From positions 362,319-391,004 of the forward strand of contig BFEA01000485.1 of the NCBI GenBank assembly GCA_003427395.1: 28,686 bases of DNA. Direction: 5' to 3'. Origin of the DNA: Chara braunii. Taxonomy: Eukaryota > Streptophyta > Charophyceae > Charales > Characeae. Both the position numbers and the translations under genes were made by a program. Positions 28,061 through 28,686 of this stretch are shown in pieces; position 1 is the stretch's first letter, and every line of letters begins with the position of its first letter. The notes below the pieces were generated by a model. That model had not been told where the DNA came from. It saw only the letters and a list, made by a program, of their open reading frames with translations, and did no database searches.

Positions 28061-28545
28061 GAGCATATTATTTTTTAAATTGNGAAGTNTGAATAACAAT
28101 GTTGTTTCAAGNGACACTTCTTNTANTCGGTTGGTGCCTANATTTATGTGTTACAATGACTATGGTAAGTCATAAAATAGTATGCACCTACTGACCACAT
28201 ACACAAACACTGGTAGATACGTGATAGTAAAAGATTAGGGATGATATTAAAATAAAAGTGTAATATCCTTTATGAGAAGAGTTTAATGGTGACGAGTCTG
28301 ACGACAGAGCATATTATTTTTCGAATTGTAAAGTGTTAATAACTTTTTGGTTTCAGTCGATGCTTCTTATGGTCGGTTGATGCCTACATTTACGTGTTGC
28401 AACAAATATGCTAAGTCATAAAATAATATGCACCTACCGATCTCATACAAAAACATTGTTAGATACGTGATAGAAGACAGAGGATGCTTATAAAATAAGA
28501 GCGTAATATTTTTTATGAGAAGTTCTTAATACCGACCGACGACGT
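28061..28545 (+). repeat. 246-bp tandem duplication
   Basis: GAGCATATTATTTTTTAAAT at 28061 returns as GAGCATATTATTTTTCGAAT at 28307. Following landmarks keep order and spacing: TCGGTTGGTGCCTA / TCGGTTGATGCCTA, AAGTCATAAAATA, ATATGCACCTAC, TAGATACGTGATAG and GTAATAT-TTTATGAGAAG. The first copy has six Ns, the second none. No coding frame is shared. Confidence 0.9.
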
Positions 28546-28573
28546 TTATATATATATATATATATATATATAT
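28546..28573. repeat. (TA)n microsatellite
   Basis: An alternating TA run directly after the 246-bp duplication. Confidence 0.95.
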
Positions 28574-28686
28574 GCAGGGTAACCGGCATTCGGGACGGTC
28601 CGAACGCCCGAACCCAAACGCCCGAACGTATGGGACCCCTTGGGGATGCGTTCGGTCATTCGGGCCGAACGCGGACCCAAAAAAAA
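28574..28686. repeat. CGAACG-rich segment ending in A run
   Basis: ACGCCCGAAC occurs twice in quick succession (about 28602 and 28617), CATTCGGG occurs twice, and GCGTTCGG (28648-28655) pairs with CCGAACGC (28665-28672) over a 9-nt loop. The window ends in an A run. The sharp composition change after (TA)n suggests a separate element cut off by the window end. Confidence 0.6.

Overview
The window looks like repeat-dominated nuclear DNA of a plant-lineage (streptophyte) eukaryote. The evidence is long di- and trinucleotide microsatellites ((CT)n, (GT)n, (TTA)n), tRNA-derived SINEs, a LINE remnant with the reverse-transcriptase zinc-binding domain common in plant LINEs, a terminal repeat resembling plant Stowaway MITEs, foldback elements and a decayed copy of cytosolic-type GAPDH. 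The microsatellite density would fit a large charophyte-like genome, but the species is a guess. I found no intact protein gene, rRNA, functional tRNA or CRISPR array. Most long open frames are translations of simple repeats. Single Ns and a 12-N run fall in or next to repeats.

Layout. 1-2.7 kb: microsatellites, G-rich and ATC-rich minisatellites, and two copies of a very well conserved 62-bp core set in CT/GT repeats; a third copy lies 25 kb away on the other strand. 2.7-4.3 kb: a Stowaway-like end, a minus-strand GAPDH pseudogene and a minus-strand LINE 3' fragment. 4.3-7 kb: a long AT-rich foldback, two tRNA-headed SINEs, and a cluster of palindromic cores separated by (GT)n and (CT)n. 7-9 kb: mostly featureless AT-rich sequence with a small foldback. 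9.3-12 kb: a second SINE family, a striking hairpin with a 32-bp perfect stem, short tandem repeats, a sequence gap and a possible LTR-retrotransposon junction.

12.3-21 kb: a hairpin-rich GC block, a tRNA-like foldback, and then a family of diverged modules that end in (TTA)n and carry 5' splice-site-like sequences on the minus strand. These may be decayed duplicated exons and introns. 21.9-22.8 kb: a 163-bp satellite whose units each carry a GATAAG/CTTATC hairpin. 24-26.1 kb: a GC-rich hairpin region, two blocks of a roughly 205-bp repeat, and a poly(A)-containing dispersed unit. 26.3-28.7 kb: the third 62-bp core, two more SINE tails, a cluster of palindromes, a 246-bp tandem duplication and a CGAACG-rich terminal segment.

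No functional gene system can be claimed. The points most worth checking are the 62-bp microsatellite-bounded core, the 9.7-kb hairpin, the exon-like module array and the GATAAG-hairpin satellite.
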